Below the pieces are notes generated by a model. The model had not been told where the DNA came from. It saw nothing but the letters and a program-made list of their open reading frames with translations, and searched no databases. Positions 23,870 through 26,481 of a stretch of 26,481 nucleotides of DNA are shown piece by piece. Source of the DNA: Mariprofundaceae bacterium (lineage in GTDB: Bacteria; Pseudomonadota; Zetaproteobacteria; Mariprofundales; Mariprofundaceae); the NCBI GenBank assembly GCA_030950835.1, contig JAUZQU010000138.1:1-26481 (forward strand), read 5' to 3'. Position 1 is the stretch's first letter, and every line of letters starts with the position of its first letter. The position numbers and the translations under genes were made by a program.

Positions 23870-25763
23870 GCAGCCACACCTCAAGCCCATCCCCTGCTTC
23901 AAGTAAAGCAAGGTTCATAGGTTGATGTTTGGCAACCCAACCTGAGCCATGTACATGCAACTGCACATCTTGGCTCAAGGCAAAGCGACGCACTTCGCGC
24001 AAGGATAAACCAAGCAAATCATGGATTGGCAGCACCGCTTCCTGCTGCTCTGCGCTGACCGTTTGCACAGCCCATACATCTTGTTCTAATGCGGGTAAAG
24101 TTGGTGCTACACCCAATAAAGGCAAACTTGCCGCTGCAATTTCCCTGAAAATAGGCGCTGCTGTGGTGCCGCCATAAATGCTGCTCTTGGGTTCATCCAA
24201 CACCACCACAATGACCAGCTCAGGCTGCTCTGCAGGCACTAAACCTGCAAACACCGCCGTGAATTTATCCGCAGAATAGCCACCTTTCCCATCTGGTTTT
24301 TGGGCTGTGCCCGTTTTACCAGCAACCGTATAACCTTCAGGCACGGCTTTGCGTCCTGTGCCGCCAACTTTAGTCGCATCAGCAAGCATATTTAATACTT
24401 CATTAGCCACCTGTTCAGAAACGACACGCCGCGAAGCTTTAGGCACTGTTTCTTGCACCAAATGCGGCGGATTATACACGCCCTTATTGGCAAAAATAGA
24501 AAATGCCGTTGCCAACTGCAACGGTGTCACTGCAATGCCTTGTCCAAACGCAATATTCGCGACTTCCACAGGGCCCCATGATTGTAATGGTGGTAAAATA
24601 CCTGCTGATTCACCGCTTAAACCTACGCCTGTTTTTGCCCGGAAACCCACGTCATCTAACAAACGGTTTAAATCATCTTTTCCCACATCCAAAGCCAGCT
24701 TTGCCGCCCCAATATTACTTGAAACCACCAATAGTTTACGCAAATCTATCCAGCCTTCAGGATGATCATCATGGATGGTAGAATTCGCGACCTTAAAATG
24801 TCCATTTTCGCAATAAATCAAAGAATCCATCGTCCAGCGCCCTGTGCTTAAGGCAGCTGCAACCGTAAAAGGTTTTAAAACTGAACCTGGCTCAAACACA
24901 TCAGTGACAACACGATTGCGCCAATCTTGAGCGCGGTATTTAGTGAACGCATTCGGATTAAAACCAGGCCAGCTGGTCATTGCCAACACTGCCCCTGTAT
25001 GTGGGTTCATCACCACCACCGAGCCGCCTTTTGCCCCTGTTTTAGCCACGCCGCTAACAAGTGCGGCATAAGCAATGCTTTGTATACCCACATCCAAATT
25101 CAAAGCCAATACTTCGCCCTGAATCGGCTTTTTCAACCAATGGCCACCTGGTAGATAATGTCCATTGGCGGCACGTTGCATTTGCAAACGCCCTGCTTCG
25201 CCAGACAAATGTTGGTTGTAAGATAACTCTAAACCCTCTAAACCACGGTTATCCACACCCACAAAACCCAACAAATGCCCCGTTTCAGGGCCAAAGGGGT
25301 GATAACGGCGCCATTCTTTCTCCATACGAATGCCTGGTAAGTTCAAAGCTTGCACTTGGGCTGAAATATCTGGTGCAACTTGACGGGCCAACCAGAGAAA
25401 CCCCTGACGTTTGGCCACACGTTGCTGCAATGTATCCACAGGTATATCCAAAATGGTCGATAAGGCTACCAAGTCAGCCGTTTGCAGCTCAGCACCAATC
25501 GCAGCAATCGATGCTACCTCCACACTTTCTGAAAGCACCCTGCCTTGCACATCGACAATCAGCCCGCGTGGCGCACTAACATCATGTTGTCGAATACGTT
25601 GATTCTCTGCTTTTTCACTCAAGCTTGCCGCTTGCAACCATTGCAAGTCCACAGCCCGAATCACCATCAATAATAAACCCAACACCACCAAACCACACAC
25701 CACTTCAAGGCGGCGGCGCTCTAAGCTTTGCACTGTCGGTTGCGCAGTAGTTCGGCGACTCAT
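23862..25763 (-). CDS. ftsI: Septal transpeptidase FtsI (PBP3) with C-terminal PASTA-like domain
   Basis: A class B penicillin-binding protein that cross-links septal peptidoglycan with FtsW. The 633 residues have a cytoplasmic start, one membrane helix at about 19-36, the pedestal domain with RGLIVDVQGRVLSES, and the transpeptidase motifs SVLK at 294-297, SSN at 348-350 and KTG at 483-485. It is longer than the E. coli protein (588). The extra C-terminal region at about 576-632 (IHDLLGLSLREVRRFALSQ, then GSGWVAKHQP, then LLEAGDGLEVWL) has the pattern of a single PASTA domain. The ATG overlaps ftsL by 4 nt and the stop overlaps murE by 8 nt. Confidence 0.96.
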   Translation of the reverse strand: MSRRTTAQPTVQSLERRRLEVVCGLVVLGLLLMVIRAVDLQWLQAASLSEKAENQRIRQHDVSAPRGLIVDVQGRVLSESVEVASIAAIGAELQTADLVALSTILDIPVDTLQQRVAKRQGFLWLARQVAPDISAQVQALNLPGIRMEKEWRRYHPFGPETGHLLGFVGVDNRGLEGLELSYNQHLSGEAGRLQMQRAANGHYLPGGHWLKKPIQGEVLALNLDVGIQSIAYAALVSGVAKTGAKGGSVVVMNPHTGAVLAMTSWPGFNPNAFTKYRAQDWRNRVVTDVFEPGSVLKPFTVAAALSTGRWTMDSLIYCENGHFKVANSTIHDDHPEGWIDLRKLLVVSSNIGAAKLALDVGKDDLNRLLDDVGFRAKTGVGLSGESAGILPPLQSWGPVEVANIAFGQGIAVTPLQLATAFSIFANKGVYNPPHLVQETVPKASRRVVSEQVANEVLNMLADATKVGGTGRKAVPEGYTVAGKTGTAQKPDGKGGYSADKFTAVFAGLVPAEQPELVIVVVLDEPKSSIYGGTTAAPIFREIAAASLPLLGVAPTLPALEQDVWAVQTVSAEQQEAVLPIHDLLGLSLREVRRFALSQDVQLHVHGSGWVAKHQPMNLALLEAGDGLEVWLHE

Positions 25764-26026
25764 GGACGCACCACCTGACTTGGACGTGGCTTTTGCATAC
25801 CCAAGTTTTCTCTCGCCAAACGGCGCAAAGTATCAGGACGCATCAAGCTGGTTAACTCCAAACGTAAACCCTGCACAGACGCCAGCAATAGCTGCCTCTC
25901 TGCTTGAAGCATGGAAGTTGAGTGCGCTACCTGCCCTCGCACATGTGCCAGCCAAACTTGCCCTAAACCGATAACAAATATCGCCGTGACTAGCAAGAAA
26001 AGCTTTGCCTTGAATGATTTCAACAT
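25760..26026 (-). CDS. ftsL: Cell division protein FtsL
   Basis: A small bitopic divisome protein (88 residues) that forms a complex with FtsB and FtsQ and helps activate FtsWI. It has a short basic cytoplasmic tail, one membrane helix at about 9-27 (LFLLVTAIFVIGLGQVWLA), then a periplasmic coiled-coil region (VAHSTSMLQAERQLLLASVQGLR, given here only by its heptad-like pattern of Leu and Val) ending in TLRRLARENLGMQKPRPSQV. Sequence identity in this family is low; size, topology and position between rsmH and ftsI make the call. It overlaps rsmH by 7 nt. Confidence 0.9.
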   Translation of the reverse strand: MLKSFKAKLFLLVTAIFVIGLGQVWLAHVRGQVAHSTSMLQAERQLLLASVQGLRLELTSLMRPDTLRRLARENLGMQKPRPSQVVRP

Positions 26027-26481
26027 GTCACATCCAGCTTTTCAGCCACCCGCAACATCGCCGAACGGCTACGCGGGTTTGCCTCTAATTCAGCCTCTGT
26101 GGCACGCACAGGTTTCTTCTGCAACCAACGCATGCTTGGTTTTTTTCCACAAGCACACATCGGAAACGCTGGCGGACAAATGCAACCCCGCACTTCTTTC
26201 TCAATTAAATCACGCACCCGTCTATCTTCGCCTGAATGAAAAGAAATCACTGCCAAACGTCCACCTGTTTTCAACAGACCCATAGCTGCTTGAATCGCTG
26301 TATCAATTTGATTCATTTCATCATTTACCCAAATACGCAAAGCTTGAAAGGTTCGGGTTGCTGGATGGGTATTGCCATGGCGCATCTTTTTAGGCGTGGC
26401 ATGAAAACATACATTCTCTAAATCTCGTGTGCTGTTTAAAGCAGACTTCTTCACCTGCTCTAATATGCCGCGTGCAATGCG
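26020..26481 (-). CDS. rsmH: 16S rRNA (cytosine(1402)-N(4))-methyltransferase RsmH, 5' part missing
   Basis: An S-adenosylmethionine-dependent methyltransferase modifying C1402 of 16S rRNA (formerly MraW). Only the C-terminal 153 codons are here; the frame runs open to the window edge, reading RIARGILEQ at the cut. Features are THPATRTFQALRIWVNDE, GGRLAVISFHSGEDRRVRD, the cysteine-rich RGCICPPAFPMCACGKKP, and NPRSRSAMLRVAEKL at the end. FHSGEDRR replaces the more usual FHSLEDR. It is the first dcw gene visible; the start and any mraZ and promoter lie outside the window. Confidence 0.95.
   Translation of the reverse strand, partial: RIARGILEQVKKSALNSTRDLENVCFHATPKKMRHGNTHPATRTFQALRIWVNDEMNQIDTAIQAAMGLLKTGGRLAVISFHSGEDRRVRDLIEKEVRGCICPPAFPMCACGKKPSMRWLQKKPVRATEAELEANPRSRSAMLRVAEKLDVTC

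Noticed and set aside
1..26481. tRNA/rRNA genes, CRISPR arrays, insertion sequences, prophage genes or integration sites
   Set aside because: No TpsiC-like or acceptor-stem pattern, no regularly spaced DNA repeats, no transposase or integrase frame; nearly every base belongs to a recognised core gene.

Overview
The window looks like chromosomal core DNA of a Gram-negative proteobacterium with moderate GC (mid-forties by eye). The evidence is a complete division and cell wall (dcw) block, a MurE with the DNPR motif of meso-diaminopimelate ligases, a YidC with a large periplasmic domain, and the miaB-phoH-ybeY-corC block. The order murC-murB-ddl-ftsQ-ftsA-ftsZ is the one usual in Alphaproteobacteria and relatives, and differs from the E. 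coli order, which has no murB there. A Zetaproteobacterium-like or deep-branching proteobacterium is a reasonable guess, but the sequence alone does not settle it. I see no tRNA, rRNA, CRISPR array, insertion sequence or prophage gene.

The plus strand (241-6260) starts with a tightly packed run: miaB (tRNA ms2i6A), phoH/ybeZ, ybeY (rRNA maturation endonuclease) and corC/ybeX. Where many relatives have lnt, this run continues with a FetB-type permease and purN. An AT-rich inverted repeat spans the purN stop codon. Two genes that I cannot name follow. One encodes a secreted 171-residue protein. The other encodes a 132-residue protein made of four motifs at an exact 29-residue period, matching the layout of the cyclic-di-GMP-binding MshEN fold. 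Its 3' end overlaps the convergent mnmE gene by 24 bp.

The minus strand carries everything from 26481 down to 6237. Read 5' to 3', it starts with the dcw cluster: rsmH (cut by the window edge), ftsL, ftsI, murE, murF, mraY, murD, ftsW, murG, murC, murB, ddl, ftsQ, ftsA and ftsZ. Almost every junction overlaps by 1-11 nt, which suggests one translationally coupled operon; the only sizeable spacer is an A-rich 78-nt leader before ftsZ. Directly behind ftsZ, from its own clear sigma70-type promoter, runs rpmH-rnpA-yidD-yidC-mnmE, the gene set usually found beside dnaA/oriC. Here its upstream neighbour is ftsZ, and no DnaA-box cluster is visible.

Together the minus-strand genes build lipid II (MurB-G, Ddl, MraY, MurG), polymerise septal wall (FtsW, FtsI) and assemble the Z ring (FtsA, FtsZ, FtsQ, FtsL). 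The second block supplies ribosomal L34, RNase P protein, membrane protein insertion and tRNA wobble modification. The most unusual items are the four-motif MshEN-like protein, the C-terminal PASTA-like domain on FtsI, the ftsZ/rpmH junction, and the His-rich N-terminus of PurN.
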